Assembly: GCF_002288325.1 (NCBI RefSeq)
Contig: NZ_CP016780.1
Span: 248,001 to 312,000, forward strand
Reading direction: 5' to 3'
Source of the DNA: Candidatus Planktophila lacus
GTDB taxonomy: Bacteria > Actinomycetota > Actinomycetes > Nanopelagicales > Nanopelagicaceae
Length of the DNA: 64,000 nt
The notes under the pieces are model-generated. The model did not search any database, was not told where the DNA came from, and saw only the letters and a program-made list of their open reading frames with translations. Made by a program: the position numbers and the translations under genes. Shown piece after piece: positions 18,174 through 30,477 of this stretch (within the stretch, counting starts at the first letter, position 1; every line of letters begins with the position of its first letter).

Positions 18174-19277
18174 ATGCGTGAATATCTCGTAACGCTCTTA
18201 CTTGCAGCAGCGCTCTGTTACATCATCACTCCCTTTGTAAGAAAATGGGCTTTGCACTTTGGCGCAGTGGCACAGATTCGAAAGCGCGATATTCACGTCA
18301 TTCCGACTCCACGTTGGGGAGGGCTTGCGATGTGGCTTTCGATGTCAGCTACCTTCTTAATTGTCGGAAATTTAGAACTCGTTGGAAAATCTTTCGGTAA
18401 TGATGCGCAAGGAATTTTCTTAGCCGGAACCTTCTTGGTTCTACTGGGAATGGCAGATGATCGATTTGAACTAGATGCGATTACCAAGTTGGCAGGCCAA
18501 GCACTTGCTGCCGGAATCTTGTTGTTATACGGAATTCAAATCTTATGGTTGCCGATAAATGGCGTAACCATGTTGCCACCGAGCGTTGGCCAATTGCTTA
18601 CCGTGCTTATAGTTCTCGTAACAATCAACGCCGTTAACTTTATCGATGGCCTAGATGGCTTAGCCGCTGGAATAGTTGCAATTGCGGGCTCTGCCTTCTT
18701 CGCCTTCGCATATTTATTGGCAGTTGTTTACGGCTTTAACCGCGCAGGTGCACCATCGCTTATTACCGCGATCGCAATCGGTGTTTGCTTAGGTTTCCTG
18801 CCACACAACTCGCATCCCGCCCGCATCTTTATGGGGGATTCGGGGTCAATGTTCCTTGGCTTAATGCTGGCAGCCTCTGCAATCACTTTAACTGGCCAGG
18901 TAGATCCAAATGCAATTAGCGAAGAGAAACTTGGGCCTGCCCTATTGCCGCTACTTCTTCCTTTTGCAGTTCTTGCAATTCCACTTGCTGATTTAACTCT
19001 GGCGATCTTTCGCCGTATTCGCGCCGGCAAATCTCCGTTTTCATCCGATAAAGAACATCTACATCACCGCATTATGCGCGCTGGCAATACGCAAATCCGC
19101 ACGGCTGCGATTATGTATTTGTGGACCGCAACGATTGCCTTTCCTGTCACCGTTTCAGCATTTGCTCCACTTTGGGTGGCGGCGATATTTGCAGGGGCTA
19201 TGTTGGCGTTCACGATCTTCTTTAGCCGCGGTAAATCTAAGTCGTTACGAATTACAGAAAGTGTGAGCCATGTCTGA
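18174..19277 (+). CDS. wecA: Undecaprenyl-phosphate sugar-1-phosphate transferase (WecA/TagO type)
   Basis: This polytopic membrane enzyme transfers a sugar phosphate, typically GlcNAc-1-P, to undecaprenyl phosphate, starting surface polymer synthesis. It has 367 residues and about ten helices. Active-site motifs are GMADDRFELDAITKL, NFIDGLDGLAAGI and HNSHPARIFMGDSGS. It lies just before the ATP synthase genes, as in mycobacteria, and overlaps the next gene by 8 nt. Confidence 0.92.
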   Translation: MREYLVTLLLAAALCYIITPFVRKWALHFGAVAQIRKRDIHVIPTPRWGGLAMWLSMSATFLIVGNLELVGKSFGNDAQGIFLAGTFLVLLGMADDRFELDAITKLAGQALAAGILLLYGIQILWLPINGVTMLPPSVGQLLTVLIVLVTINAVNFIDGLDGLAAGIVAIAGSAFFAFAYLLAVVYGFNRAGAPSLITAIAIGVCLGFLPHNSHPARIFMGDSGSMFLGLMLAASAITLTGQVDPNAISEEKLGPALLPLLLPFAVLAIPLADLTLAIFRRIRAGKSPFSSDKEHLHHRIMRAGNTQIRTAAIMYLWTATIAFPVTVSAFAPLWVAAIFAGAMLAFTIFFSRGKSKSLRITESVSHV

Positions 19278-19695
19278 TACGCAATCAAATGAATCACAAC
19301 TTCTGCGAGGTGCGGTAAAGCCAACTCTGATTGTTGGCGCAATCGCGATAGTGCTATTTACTTTAACTCGCGGTCTTGCTGGTTTCTATGGCGCCTTGCT
19401 TGCGCAATTTATAGTCGCTATTTACTTCATCGTGCATATCTTGGTATCGCGCCTAACTAGAAATCTTGATCCGATAAGCACCATGGCTATGGCGCTATTT
19501 TCTTACTTTGCAAAACTTTTCTTCCTCGGCCTCTTCTTATGGGCGCTAGCCAAATACACCGATCGCGATGTAATCGATCGTTTGAGCTTCGGAGTCGCAG
19601 CCTGTGCGCTTACGGTCGCCTGGCTCGGGGGAGAGATCGCTAGTTACCTCAAGCTCAAAACTCATCTACCATTACCCCCTCAAGCAAAACAGTAA
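19270..19695 (+). CDS. ATP synthase I-like membrane protein
   Basis: This 141-residue protein has four predicted hydrophobic helices, and the acidic/polar N-terminus is cytoplasmic. Size, topology and position immediately upstream of the Fo genes match AtpI-type assembly proteins, although sequence similarity is weak. It overlaps wecA by 8 nt and is followed 20 nt later by an AtpZ-like gene. Confidence 0.6.
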   Translation: MSDTQSNESQLLRGAVKPTLIVGAIAIVLFTLTRGLAGFYGALLAQFIVAIYFIVHILVSRLTRNLDPISTMAMALFSYFAKLFFLGLFLWALAKYTDRDVIDRLSFGVAACALTVAWLGGEIASYLKLKTHLPLPPQAKQ

Positions 19696-19715
19696 TTACG
19701 GCCACGGAGGTCCCA

Positions 19716-19919
19716 GTGAGTAACAGCAGTCAGAACAAGCGCGATGAAAACGCAATGTGGACCATCTTCGGTTACCTCCTTTCTGGACTACTTTTCTGGG
19801 GCGGGGTTGGCTATGCCGCAGATAAGTGGTTCGACACCAGTTACCTAACCTTGGCCGGTCTGCTCGTGGGTATGGGCGGGGCCATTTATTTGGTCTGGCT
19901 ACGATTCGGCCGCGAATAA
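19716..19919 (+). CDS. AtpZ/AtpI-family small membrane protein
   Basis: This 67-residue protein has two transmembrane helices. The WTIFGYLLSGLLFWGGVGYAADKWFD pattern (given here as WTIFGYL and GVGYAADKWF) fits AtpZ/AtpI proteins encoded ahead of atpB. These are linked to Fo assembly and Mg/Ca handling. The GTG start is supported by GGAGG 7 nt upstream. A 128-nt gap then precedes atpB, where no clear feature was found. Confidence 0.75.
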   Translation: MSNSSQNKRDENAMWTIFGYLLSGLLFWGGVGYAADKWFDTSYLTLAGLLVGMGGAIYLVWLRFGRE

Positions 19920-20047
19920 CGCCTAGATAAGTGACCAGCCCCACCCCTGGAGATCGGTTTTTGGATTTCACAGGTAGAGCCTTTTACCCATAAGGTTGCC
20001 CCGTTACAGGCAATTCCCTTATCTCGTCTAAGTAAATTGGAGTTCGT

Positions 20048-20836
20048 GTGCTCGCGTTAGTTCGTTCAAGCGCTGAAGGCGAAGGCTTTGTCCCGCCAAG
20101 TACCAAAGACTTCGAACTTCCTCCCATTTTTGGCGATAACCCTTATACGACTAAACCGATTTTCTTAGTTCTACTCTCTGTAGTTTTGATCTCAGTCTTC
20201 TTTATCGCCGCATCACGTAAAGCGGCAGTCGTGCCTTCCAAGCTCCAGTTCGCCGGCGAAAGTGTTTACGCCTTTGTGCGAAATGACCTTGCAAAAGATG
20301 TAATCGGCCACGAATTCCTTCGCTTTGTTCCGTACCTATTTACACTCTTTACCTTTATCTTGGTCAATAACTGGTTCGGAATTATTCCGCTTCTCCAGTT
20401 CCCAACGATGTCGCACGTTGGCTTCGCATATGTCTTAGCTGCATTTACATTCTTCGTCTTCCACTACATCGGAATTAAAAAGCACGGCGTTTTCAAATAC
20501 CTCAAGGACATCATGTTCATGCCTGGCGTTCCAAAGGCTGCATACATCTTGATTACCCCGCTTGAAATTCTTACCTTCTTCTTAGTTCGTCCATTGACGC
20601 TCTCACTGCGTCTCTTTGCAAATATGTTTGCGGGCCACTTACTGTTGCTCGTATTTATCTTGGGCGGAGAACACCTTGCCCAGGGTGCACTTGCTTTGAA
20701 GTTGGTTAGCCCGTTTGCCTTCGGTATCGGCATCGTGTTGACCTTCTTCGAGTTCATGGTTCAATGTCTTCAGGCGTACATCTTTACCCTGTTGACCGCT
20801 CTCTACATCGCCGGCGCCCTTGCCGACGAGCACTAA
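20048..20836 (+). CDS. atpB: ATP synthase Fo subunit a
   Basis: This is the membrane half-channel subunit that passes protons to the c-ring. It has 262 residues and about six helices. The essential arginine lies in RPLTLSLRLFANMFAGH, and the C-terminal helix with FEFMVQCLQAYIFTLL is typical. The start is GTG, preceded by TTGGAG. It opens the core atpBEFHAGDC operon. Confidence 0.96.
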   Translation: MLALVRSSAEGEGFVPPSTKDFELPPIFGDNPYTTKPIFLVLLSVVLISVFFIAASRKAAVVPSKLQFAGESVYAFVRNDLAKDVIGHEFLRFVPYLFTLFTFILVNNWFGIIPLLQFPTMSHVGFAYVLAAFTFFVFHYIGIKKHGVFKYLKDIMFMPGVPKAAYILITPLEILTFFLVRPLTLSLRLFANMFAGHLLLLVFILGGEHLAQGALALKLVSPFAFGIGIVLTFFEFMVQCLQAYIFTLLTALYIAGALADEH

Positions 20837-20859
20837 CACCTAACGAAAGGCAGTAAAAA

Positions 20860-21063
20860 ATGGAAGGCACACTCAACCTGGTCGGTTTTGGCCTCGCAGC
20901 AATCGGTCCTGGTATTGCAACCGGACTTATCTTCGCCGCATATATCAACGGCGTTGCACGTCAGCCTGAAGCACGTAGCGTTCTACAGCCAATCGCGTTC
21001 CTTGGATTCGCGCTCGCTGAAGCTCTCGCACTCTTCGGTCTCGTTCTAGCTTTCGTTCTCTAA
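20860..21063 (+). CDS. atpE: ATP synthase Fo subunit c
   Basis: This 67-residue hairpin proteolipid forms the rotor ring. Loop [10 protein letters not shown] joins the two helices, and the ion-binding Glu lies in [13 protein letters not shown]. The surrounding residues lack the Gln/Thr-rich sodium signature, so proton coupling is expected. An AGGCAG site precedes the ATG. It is slightly shorter than the usual 70-80 residues. Confidence 0.96.
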   Translation: MEGTLNLVGFGLAAIGPGIATGLIFAAYINGVARQPEARSVLQPIAFLGFALAEALALFGLVLAFVL

Positions 21064-21079
21064 TTAGCCCAGAAAATAA

Positions 21080-21625
<546 letters not shown>

Positions 21626-21630
21626 GGAAA

Positions 21631-22467
21631 ATGAGAATTCACCTCGGAGGCAGTAGCCGTCAGTCACTCGTGGCTGCACGTGCTGCACTCGATGTTGCAG
21701 TCAAGGGCGCAAGCGCGGCATCGGCTTCAGAGTTGTCTTCTCACCTCTTCGCAGCAGCAGATCTCTTTGCCGATAACACTTCTGTGCGTCGCGCAATTAC
21801 AGATCCAGCACGCGATAAGGCAGCAAAGGCTGCACTTGTTAAAGATCTATTTACAAAATCAACCGGAACGCTCGCTGTATCACTTCTCAGCGAACTCTCT
21901 GGTCTTCGTTGGTCAGCAACTAAGGATCTGGTCTATGCAACAGAGCAGTTAGCAATTGAGGCAGAAGCATCTGCAGCAAATATTGCTGGCGAACTCGATC
22001 GCGTAGAAGATGAGTTCTTCGAAACTTCACGCCTGGTTGCCGATAATTTCGAGCTCCGCAAGGCGCTCGTAAGTGTTGGTTCAACTGAGGCCAAGTCAGC
22101 GTTAATCGCTGAAGTACTTGGCAAGAAGGCATCTGCCTCAACAATCAAGATCGCTAGCGCACTTGTTGCCTCCCTTCGCGGACGCAGCATCGAAGCAGCC
22201 TTCGCTGATTACCTCTTTGGTTTGGCAAATCGTCGCAACCGCTTAATCGCAGTTGTGCGTACAGCAACTGCTCTAACTGATGCACAGTCAAAGCGACTTG
22301 CAACAGTTCTTGAGAAGAACGTCGGTCAGCCAATCCGCATTAACGTACAAATCGACCCAACAATTCTGGGTGGAGTTTCAATCAAGTTCGCAGATGAGTT
22401 AGTCGATGGAAGCGTTGTAAACCGCCTGGCAAATGCTGGGCGTGCACTAGTTGGTCAGTCAGCGTAA
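21631..22467 (+). CDS. atpH: ATP synthase F1 subunit delta
   Basis: This 278-residue subunit of the peripheral stalk has the actinobacterial length, longer than the ~180 residues of E. coli. The N-terminal helical bundle binds alpha. The C-terminal signature GGVSIKFADELVDGSVVNRL is typical of OSCP/delta proteins. It is coupled to atpF, with a 5-nt gap. Confidence 0.93.
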   Translation: MRIHLGGSSRQSLVAARAALDVAVKGASAASASELSSHLFAAADLFADNTSVRRAITDPARDKAAKAALVKDLFTKSTGTLAVSLLSELSGLRWSATKDLVYATEQLAIEAEASAANIAGELDRVEDEFFETSRLVADNFELRKALVSVGSTEAKSALIAEVLGKKASASTIKIASALVASLRGRSIEAAFADYLFGLANRRNRLIAVVRTATALTDAQSKRLATVLEKNVGQPIRINVQIDPTILGGVSIKFADELVDGSVVNRLANAGRALVGQSA

Positions 22468-22529
22468 GAAAAAAAGTAACAAATCAGTAATAGAGAAGAT
22501 TTAAGAAGAAACGAAAAAGGGAGAACGAC

Positions 22530-24170
22530 ATGGCAGAGCTCAAGATCCAACCGAATGAAATTCGGGATGCCTTAGCGAATTTCGTTAAGTCATACGATCC
22601 AGGCGCCGCAGCTCGCGACGAAGTAGGAACAGTTAGCCAGGCAGGCGATGGAATCGCTCGCGTTGAGGGACTTCCTTCAACAATGGCAAACGAACTTCTA
22701 CAGTTCGAGAACGGAACACTAGGTCTTGCACTTAACCTCGATGTGCGCGAGATCGGTGTTGTTATTCTCGGAAGTTACGCAGGAATTGAAGAAGGAACAT
22801 CAGTACGCGGTACTGGTGAAATTCTTTCTGTACCAGTTGGTGATGGCTTCTTGGGTCGCGTTGTTGATCCACTTGGTCGCCCAATTGATGGCAAGGGTGA
22901 AATCAAACCTGACGCACGCCGTGCACTTGAACTACAGGCTCCCTCTGTAGTTGAGCGCCAGCCAGTTAAGGAACCACTTGCAACAGGTATTAAGGCGATC
23001 GATGCGATGACAGCGATTGGTCGCGGACAGCGCCAGTTGATCATCGGTGATCGTCAGACCGGAAAGACTGCAGTTGCGGTAGATACGATCATTAACCAGC
23101 GCGAAAACTGGCTAACTGGCGATAAGAAGAAGCAAGTTAAATGTATCTACGTTGCAATTGGTCAAAAGGGTTCAACGATCGCATCTGTTAAGGGCGCACT
23201 CGAAGAAGCTGGCGCAATGGAGTACACAACAATCGTCGCGTCCCCTGCATCAGACCCAGCGGGCTTCAAGTACCTCGCTCCTTACACCGGTTCTGCAATT
23301 GGTCAGCACTGGATGTACAAGGGCGAGCACGTTCTAATTGTTTTCGATGATTTATCAAAGCAAGCTGAGGCTTATCGTTCAGTCTCACTTCTACTTCGTC
23401 GTCCACCAGGCCGCGAAGCGTACCCAGGAGATGTTTTCTACTTACACTCACGTTTGCTAGAACGTTGCGCAAAGCTTTCTGATGAACTCGGTGGCGGTTC
23501 AATGACTGGCCTTCCAATCATTGAAACAAAGGGAAATGACGTTTCTGCGTTCATTCCTACCAACGTTATTTCTATTACAGATGGTCAGTGCTTCCTTGAA
23601 ACAGATCTCTTCAACGCAGGCGTTCGCCCAGCGATCAACGTAGGTGTATCTGTTTCTCGCGTTGGTGGTTCTGCACAGACAAAGGCGATGAAGAAGATCG
23701 CTGGTCGTCTGCGTCTTGATCTCGCACAGTTCCGTGAACTCGAAGCCTTCGCTGCTTTCGGTTCTGACCTAGATGCGGCATCAAAGGCTCAACTCGAGCG
23801 CGGTGCACGTATGGTTGAACTTCTAAAGCAAGGTCAGTACTCACCTTATTCACTAGAGCGTCAGATTGTTTCAATCTGGGCCGGAACTTCAGGAGAACTT
23901 GATTCTGTTGCAGTTGCTGATATCCGTCGCTTTGAATCTGAACTTCTCGACTTCATCGGTCGCGAACGTAAAGATATCTTCACCGTAATTTCAGAGACCA
24001 AGATGCTCGAAGATGACACCGTTGCCAAGATGAAGACAGCAGTTGCTGACTTCAAGAAGCAATTCAAATCTTCTGCTGCAGGAATCGTTAACGATGCACC
24101 TGCTGAAGCACTTGATTCAGAAGGCGCTGAAGCGATCACAAAGTTTGTGCCACCGGCGGTGAAGAAGTAA
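22530..24170 (+). CDS. atpA: ATP synthase F1 subunit alpha
   Basis: This 546-residue non-catalytic nucleotide-binding subunit of the F1 head has P-loop [10 protein letters not shown] near 172-181. [26 protein letters not shown] and the signature [17 protein letters not shown] are present. A GGGAGAACGAC ribosome-binding site precedes the ATG. Confidence 0.98.
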   Translation: MAELKIQPNEIRDALANFVKSYDPGAAARDEVGTVSQAGDGIARVEGLPSTMANELLQFENGTLGLALNLDVREIGVVILGSYAGIEEGTSVRGTGEILSVPVGDGFLGRVVDPLGRPIDGKGEIKPDARRALELQAPSVVERQPVKEPLATGIKAIDAMTAIGRGQRQLIIGDRQTGKTAVAVDTIINQRENWLTGDKKKQVKCIYVAIGQKGSTIASVKGALEEAGAMEYTTIVASPASDPAGFKYLAPYTGSAIGQHWMYKGEHVLIVFDDLSKQAEAYRSVSLLLRRPPGREAYPGDVFYLHSRLLERCAKLSDELGGGSMTGLPIIETKGNDVSAFIPTNVISITDGQCFLETDLFNAGVRPAINVGVSVSRVGGSAQTKAMKKIAGRLRLDLAQFRELEAFAAFGSDLDAASKAQLERGARMVELLKQGQYSPYSLERQIVSIWAGTSGELDSVAVADIRRFESELLDFIGRERKDIFTVISETKMLEDDTVAKMKTAVADFKKQFKSSAAGIVNDAPAEALDSEGAEAITKFVPPAVKK

Positions 24171-24173
24171 CCC

Positions 24174-26506
<2,333 letters not shown>

Positions 26507-26510
26507 TCAC

Positions 26511-26762
26511 ATGGCACTTAACGTCGAACTAGTATCGCCAACACAACAGGTGTGGTCCGGGCAGGCAACTTTCGTTTCTGCTCGCACAACTGAAGGAGAC
26601 CTCGGTGTCCTTCCAGATCACGCACCTTTGTTTGGCGTACTAGTCGACGGTGCCGTGAGCATCAAAGCAGTCGATGGAACGACGAAGGAATTCAACGTAC
26701 AGGGCGGCTTCTTATCTGTCGCTAACAATCGCGTTTCGATACTTACAGAAACGGTCGGTTAG
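26511..26762 (+). CDS. atpC: ATP synthase F1 subunit epsilon, lacking the C-terminal domain
   Basis: The protein has only 83 residues, against 120-140 usually. It contains the N-terminal beta-sandwich (ELVSPTQQVWSGQATFVSA, GDLGVLPDHAP), which links gamma to the c-ring. It stops where the alpha-helical hairpin that inhibits ATP hydrolysis should begin. A terminator follows directly, and I see no frameshifted remnant, so the short form seems genuine. It is the last gene of the atp operon. Confidence 0.93.
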   Translation: MALNVELVSPTQQVWSGQATFVSARTTEGDLGVLPDHAPLFGVLVDGAVSIKAVDGTTKEFNVQGGFLSVANNRVSILTETVG

Positions 26763-26766
26763 TTTC

Positions 26767-26827
26767 AAAAATTTCAGCTTCAGAAACATGAAAAGCAAAG
26801 GCACAGTTTCTTACACTGAAATTTTTT
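26767..26827. terminator. Bidirectional terminator between atpC and murA
   Basis: AAAAATTTCAG and CTGAAATTTTT form an 11-bp inverted repeat. An inner AGAAAC/GTTTCT pair sits within the large loop, and T-tracts flank both ends. The convergent genes atpC and murA flank it, so it may serve both. Confidence 0.7.
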
Positions 26828-26840
26828 ACTAAGTCCTCGG

Positions 26841-28115
26841 TTATTCGCGGGTGACGTTGGCGCCAAGTGCGCGAAGATCTTCAGCGAAATTTGGATAGCC
26901 GCGATCGATGTGGAATGCGCCATCGACGGTGGTTTCACCTTCGGAGACAAGAGCCGCAAGAACTAGTCCGGCGCCGGCGCGGATATCAGTCGCTTCAACG
27001 GGTGCACCAGATAGCTGTGGAATACCAGTTATGGAGGCGTGTTTTCCGTCAACGGTTACGTGTGCGCCAAGGCGTGCGAGTTCGTTTACAAACATAAAGC
27101 GTGATTCAAAGACATTTTCGGTGACCATGGAATGGCCGTCGGCGATTGCGTTCATTGCGATGATAAATGGCAAGAGATCGGTGGCAAATCCTGGATAGGG
27201 AAGTGTTGCAACATCTGTTGCACGTGGACGTTGGTTCATCTGCACACGAATGCCGTCGGCAGTTGAGGTAATGATTGCGCCAGCATGCGCTAACTTTTCG
27301 AGCATAACTTCCATATGGTCAGCGCGACCACCATGAATTGTGATGTCGCCTTGGGTCATCGCAGCGGCAAATGCCCATGTGCCGGCGATGATGCGATCAG
27401 TAATTGTGGTGTGATCAGTTGGGTTTAACTTAGAAACACCAGTGATCTTAATTAGCGGTGAACCAAGTCCTTCAATCTTTGCGCCCATTGAGATTAAGAA
27501 TTCACCCAGATCAACTAAATCAGGTTCGCGCGCTGCGTTATCGATCGTTGTTATGCCCTTTGCCAGAACGGCAGCGGTCATTAAGTTTTCAGTAGCGCCA
27601 ACGCTTGGGAAATCTAATTCGATAGTGGCGCCAGTTAAACCGTTAGGTGCTTCGGCGATTACATAACCATGTTCGACGTGAGCGGTTGCACCGAGTGATT
27701 CGAGGCCTTTAATGTGAAAATCTAAACCGCGTGAACCAATCGCATCACCGCCAGGAAGTGCGACTTCGGCTTTGCCGACGCGAGCAACCAGTGGGCCAAG
27801 TACATTGATAGATGCGCGCATCTTGCGCACGAGATCGTAATCGGCGCGATGTGCTGGCGCTTCGGGAACGGTAATTGAGAGATTAGAACCATCGCGTGAA
27901 ACTTCACATCCCAGGCGCTTTAGTAAATCGGCCATGATGTCTACGTCGGCGATATCCGGAACGTTGCGGATCGTTGATGTGCCAACGGCCAATAGCGAGG
28001 CCGCCATCAGCTTTAGGACAGAATTCTTAGCGCCAGTGACCGTTACTTCGCCCTTTAGGCTGCATCCGCCGACGATGCGAAAGCGATCGTTGGTCGAACC
28101 TTGCGAAGATGCCAT
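26841..28115 (-). CDS. murA: UDP-N-acetylglucosamine 1-carboxyvinyltransferase (MurA), Asp-type
   Basis: This enzyme catalyses the first committed step of peptidoglycan synthesis, moving enolpyruvate from PEP to UDP-GlcNAc. It has 424 residues with [16 protein letters not shown] at the N-terminus. The active-site loop reads [11 protein letters not shown], with Asp124 where most bacteria have the fosfomycin-reactive Cys. The same substitution makes mycobacterial MurA fosfomycin-resistant. It is divergent from cobO by 28 nt; atp-cobO-murA clustering also occurs in mycobacteria. Confidence 0.97.
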   Translation of the reverse strand: MASSQGSTNDRFRIVGGCSLKGEVTVTGAKNSVLKLMAASLLAVGTSTIRNVPDIADVDIMADLLKRLGCEVSRDGSNLSITVPEAPAHRADYDLVRKMRASINVLGPLVARVGKAEVALPGGDAIGSRGLDFHIKGLESLGATAHVEHGYVIAEAPNGLTGATIELDFPSVGATENLMTAAVLAKGITTIDNAAREPDLVDLGEFLISMGAKIEGLGSPLIKITGVSKLNPTDHTTITDRIIAGTWAFAAAMTQGDITIHGGRADHMEVMLEKLAHAGAIITSTADGIRVQMNQRPRATDVATLPYPGFATDLLPFIIAMNAIADGHSMVTENVFESRFMFVNELARLGAHVTVDGKHASITGIPQLSGAPVEATDIRAGAGLVLAALVSEGETTVDGAFHIDRGYPNFAEDLRALGANVTRE

Positions 28116-28143
28116 ATCCGAAGTCTACTTATAGGCTAGGGCC

Positions 28144-28716
28144 ATGGTTAATTTAACGCGTATTTACACCAAGACAGGCGATGACGGATCTACCTCCCTC
28201 GGAGATATGAGCCGAACTTCCAAGAACGATTCACGCCTTGAGGCATATGCCACCGTTGATGAAGCAAATTCAACAATCGGAGTTGTTATTGCAACCGACG
28301 AACTCAGCGATGATATTCGCGCGCTTTTAGTTCGTATCCAAAACGATCTCTTCGATGTCGGAGCTGACCTCTGTACGCCAGTTGTAGATTCACCAGCATT
28401 TGAACCGTTGCGTGTTCTGGAATCTCAGATTACATTTCTGGAAGAGCAGATCGATAAGTACAACGCAGATCTGCAACCACTTCGTTCTTTCGTATTGCCA
28501 TCAGGAACTCCTGCAGCCGCACATTTGCATGTAGCGCGCACTGTTGTTCGCCGTGCAGAGCGTCGCACCTGGGCAGCAATCCATGGTTTCGGTACAGGTG
28601 TGAATCCACTGACTGCTAAATATTTAAATCGTTGCTCTGATCTTCTCTTCGTTTTGGCGCGCGTTGCCAATAAGGAAATCGGCGATCAACTTTGGGTACC
28701 CGGAGCAAACCGCTAA
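28144..28716 (+). CDS. PduO-type ATP:cob(I)alamin adenosyltransferase
   Basis: This enzyme transfers the adenosyl group of ATP to cob(I)alamin, making coenzyme B12. The N-terminal TRIYTKTGDDGSTSLGD is the ATP-binding signature of the PduO family, followed by EAYATVDEANS. RTVVRRAERR and NRCSDLLFVLAR complete the trimeric helical-bundle pattern. It has 190 residues, the normal length. Convergent overlap of 4 nt with the next gene. Confidence 0.94.
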   Translation: MVNLTRIYTKTGDDGSTSLGDMSRTSKNDSRLEAYATVDEANSTIGVVIATDELSDDIRALLVRIQNDLFDVGADLCTPVVDSPAFEPLRVLESQITFLEEQIDKYNADLQPLRSFVLPSGTPAAAHLHVARTVVRRAERRTWAAIHGFGTGVNPLTAKYLNRCSDLLFVLARVANKEIGDQLWVPGANR

Positions 28717-29033
28717 CTTTTTAGAACTGCGCGCGCTATCTTTTCATCGCGTTCAAAGACATATAAACGAGGTCCATCTTTAGTTTGGGCCAAGTTTGCC
28801 TTTATCTCTGCGGTGGCAAGCTTTAAGCGCAGCAGCTCGCCTTCGATGTAGTTATTTGGTGATGCGATAACAACTAGCGCGCCGTAATCATCTTCACCGC
28901 CAACTTTTGGTGTGCGCTCGACAACAGATTTTCCACGCTTAAATGCCCAACGCAGAATTAGCGAGAGAATTGCTACGGCAAAGAAACCGCCGAAACTAGA
29001 TAGAAAGAGCCCGTTATTGATTCCGCCGAGCAT
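28713..29033 (-). CDS. Small membrane-anchored protein with DUF2007-like domain
   Basis: This 106-residue protein has an N-terminal hydrophobic helix (about 8-28). A soluble domain follows: YGALVVIASPNNYIEGELLR, then a helix and RLYVFERDEKIARAVL. That pattern resembles the DUF2007 putative signal-transducing fold, which senses an unknown ligand. The similarity is modest. It lies 2 nt downstream of a secreted-protein gene on the same strand, forming the end of the ABC exporter operon. Confidence 0.55.
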   Translation of the reverse strand: MLGGINNGLFLSSFGGFFAVAILSLILRWAFKRGKSVVERTPKVGGEDDYGALVVIASPNNYIEGELLRLKLATAEIKANLAQTKDGPRLYVFERDEKIARAVLKS

Positions 29034-29035
29034 CG

Positions 29036-29662
29036 CTAATTTGCGCTTACTTGGTAATCAGTATTTGGAAGCGGTCCTGATGGATCGCCTTGGTTGCAAT
29101 CCACATTGATATTGGAAACTATCTGGCCGGCACCAATTGGTTCAGTTGTAACCAAGAGAACGGTCACCACTTGCTGAGGGGCGCTACGTCCCACATCTGC
29201 AATGATTTTTCCGAAGGTTTTAGTAGTGCGATTCTCAGGTGAAGTTGCACCAACCACATCGGCGGTAACTCTCCACCAACGACAACCTGTTTCGGCTGCT
29301 ACTAAGACAGCTCCACAAGTGAATTGTGTACAGGATTTAACCTGCGAAGCCAGCGCTGATTTGGCCGAGAGAAGCCCCACCAACTCTTTTGCATTTGGAA
29401 CCTTTAGATACAACTTAGTTTCACCCAATGGATCGGTCTTAAAGCCAACTGGCGGCCACTTCGGTGATGGAGAAGGTAACTTCTTAGCAACTTTCTTTTT
29501 CTTCTTTACCGGGGCTTTCTTTACTGGAGCCTTCTTTACCGGCGCTTTCTGAGTGGCACTCGCCTTCGGTGTTGGCGTAGGGCTTTTAGTTGCCGCAATA
29601 GTGGAAGTCAGCGAGAGCGATAGAAAGAGCACTGAGAAGATTGCAACTAACTTAATTCTCAT
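29036..29662 (-). CDS. Secreted protein with Lys/Pro repeat linker
   Basis: The ATG at 29662 gives a signal peptide (MRIKLVAIFSVLFLSLSL, cleavage near IAA). A low-complexity linker follows, with three tandem APVKK units running into KKKKKVAKKLPSPSPK. The C-terminal globular domain of about 130 residues has three cysteines (C-TQFTC and C-RWWRV contexts) and ends NTDYQVSAN. No family was recognised. It overlaps the ABC permease stop by 4 nt, so co-expression with the exporter is likely. An alternative ATG lies at 29677. Confidence 0.65.
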   Translation of the reverse strand: MRIKLVAIFSVLFLSLSLTSTIAATKSPTPTPKASATQKAPVKKAPVKKAPVKKKKKVAKKLPSPSPKWPPVGFKTDPLGETKLYLKVPNAKELVGLLSAKSALASQVKSCTQFTCGAVLVAAETGCRWWRVTADVVGATSPENRTTKTFGKIIADVGRSAPQQVVTVLLVTTEPIGAGQIVSNINVDCNQGDPSGPLPNTDYQVSAN

Positions 29663-30477
29663 CGCTCTTGCTCCCATTTAAAGGTTTTGATCGAAATCAC
29701 TAAACCGGCGATTAACCACGCCAGAATAATCCAGAAAGTACGGCCGGTCTCCCAAGTACCGGCAACTTCTTGCGCAGCAAATGAATCTGGCAGGAATACC
29801 GAACGCATACCTTGGGTCATCCACTTAAGTGGGAAGATCGCAGCGACTTGCTGCATCCAGCCTGGCAAATCTGTGAAGACAAAGAAGACTCCGCTAAAGA
29901 ATTGCAGAATGATTACTACAGGTGAGACAACTGCAGATGCGCCGCGACCGCTCTTAGGAATGACAGAGAAGGCAATGCCGAGCGCAGTTGATGCGGCGCT
30001 TCCCAAGATGATCAACCAAGTAAAGGTCAACCACTTTGCCGGATCAGTTGGAAGATTTACCCCGAAGAATAAGACACCTGCAATAAGAAGCAGTGCTACT
30101 TGAATAACCATAGTTACAAATACAACGATTGATTTACCTATGAAATAACTTGATGCTGGCATCGGAGTGCCACGCAAGCGTTTTAGCGTTCCAAAATCAC
30201 GTTCTACGGGAATCATGATTGCAAGCTGTTGGAAGCCAGTGTTAACAAGGCCCGATGCGATCATTCCGGCAACAAAGTACTGACTAAAAGTTACGCCATC
30301 AGTAAGTTCGTTGGTAAAGACTGAACCAAAGATAGCGAGCAACATAATTGGAAATGCCAGGGTAAAGACCACGGATTCGCGCTGGCGCATAAATTGTTTA
30401 ACTTCCAGGCCACCGCGCGCAATACCAATTGCTAAGGCGCTGGGTACTTTATTGGTCTGCACTTTATTCGCTGACAT
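29659..30477 (-). CDS. ABC-2 type transporter permease
   Basis: The protein has about six membrane helices and the ABC-2 pattern, with TLKRLRGTPMPASSYFIGK in the coupling-helix region. From the ATG at 30477 (MSANKVQ) it has 272 residues. This class exports drugs, lipids or polysaccharides; the substrate is not evident. It overlaps the upstream ATPase gene by 14 nt and the downstream secreted-protein gene by 4 nt. Confidence 0.88.
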   Translation of the reverse strand: MSANKVQTNKVPSALAIGIARGGLEVKQFMRQRESVVFTLAFPIMLLAIFGSVFTNELTDGVTFSQYFVAGMIASGLVNTGFQQLAIMIPVERDFGTLKRLRGTPMPASSYFIGKSIVVFVTMVIQVALLLIAGVLFFGVNLPTDPAKWLTFTWLIILGSAASTALGIAFSVIPKSGRGASAVVSPVVIILQFFSGVFFVFTDLPGWMQQVAAIFPLKWMTQGMRSVFLPDSFAAQEVAGTWETGRTFWIILAWLIAGLVISIKTFKWEQER

